From Gracilaria domingensis (taxonomy: Eukaryota; Rhodophyta; Florideophyceae; Gracilariales; Gracilariaceae), in contig VCMS01000031.1 in assembly GCA_022539475.1 (NCBI GenBank), positions 225,826 to 289,825 on the forward strand: 64,000 nt of DNA. The letters run 5' to 3'. Below, piece by piece: positions 63,611-64,000 of this stretch; position 1 is the stretch's first letter; each line of letters opens with the position of its first letter. Position numbers and translations under genes: made by a program. Under the pieces are notes generated by a model that was not told the DNA's origin, did no database searches, and saw nothing but the letters and a program-made list of their open reading frames with translations.

Positions 63611-64000
63611 GACGAAGCCGTTCGAACACCGTGAAGTGGACGCTACGATCATATGGAAGCAGTCATTGTAAAGTTATACACACTCCTTTGCAGTCGATAC
63701 TTTGGGATCTACCGTATGGACTTGATCCGTATTTTAAGTTTGAGCTACAGAAACAGCAAAGTTCAAATAAGCAGAAAGTGCAGTTTCGCCCGTTTTGATC
63801 TGCTTCTTCATGAGTGCGCAGCAGTTGGTGATCCCGGGCTGGAGCGCGCGCCGCACCTGCCCTAGAAATATCGCATGCTGCGCATCTACAGACGGGTAGC
63901 GTCATGGTCGTCATGGCTCATCATCAAATGTTGCTCCACTTCCACTTGGCACAGCGTATTGCCGCCTCGAAGCAATATAGGGATCATTTGCATTTTGCAA
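63611..64000. other. Flanking DNA right of the Gypsy element
   Basis: No gene recognised in the remaining 390 bp. It should be continuous with the sequence left of 51,550 before insertion. Confidence 0.4.

Overview
This is a eukaryotic nuclear window (about 45-50% GC) made almost entirely of transposable elements and decayed genes. The organism is probably a red macroalga, with low to moderate confidence. The readable host genes are a class II CPD photolyase, a glycosylasparaginase, a 2OG-Fe(II) (prolyl-4-hydroxylase-like) oxygenase and a GET3/ArsA ATPase, and several introns carry a yeast-like TACTAAC branch point. That mix, with tnp2-type and Plavaka-type DNA transposons and a chromodomain Gypsy element, fits an alga better than a fungus, but the sequence alone does not settle it. 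Almost every host-like gene here is broken, so the window looks like a heterochromatic graveyard.

Layout. 1-2.8 kb: right part of a two-gene DNA transposon (element A), with a transposase N-terminus on the minus strand and an intact accessory gene on the plus strand, followed by a 3 x 41 bp repeat. 3.8-7.0 kb: broken Plavaka-like transposase. 7.2-8.4 kb: tandem repeats, including an array of intron-like units. 9.4-12.4 kb: G-rich repeats and small GC-rich gene fragments. 13.9-18.3 kb: tnp2 (CACTA/EnSpm) transposase pseudogene plus its divergent accessory gene (element B). 20.4-24.8 kb: glycosylasparaginase, CPD photolyase and 2OG-oxygenase pseudogenes. 24.9-28.8 kb: element C, a second copy of the element A gene pair. 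29.7-32.5 kb: GET3 pseudogene, a Ser/Pro/Ala-rich protein remnant and a damaged RING protein. 33-51.5 kb: mainly non-coding, with dispersed and tandem repeats and unrecognised gene remnants.

51,555-63,605: a 12.05 kb Ty3/Gypsy chromovirus-type retrotransposon on the minus strand. It has 581 bp LTRs (about 98% identical), a perfect 5 bp target-site duplication (AAGAT), a primer-binding site and a polypurine tract. Gag, protease, RT/RNase H, integrase and chromodomain are all recognisable.

Two things in this element stand out. First, between integrase and the 3' LTR it carries a long ANTISENSE reading frame (52,342-55,272, about 976 codons) interrupted only by two in-frame TAG codons. It encodes an unrecognised protein with a SUMO-interaction-like motif and an RGG box. 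Second, the palindrome CCGNNCGG occurs about 78 times within the element (hand count; about 3-5 expected), spread over LTRs, coding and non-coding parts, and is rare outside. An element-encoded DNA-binding or anti-silencing factor acting through this motif is the most interesting hypothesis in the window.
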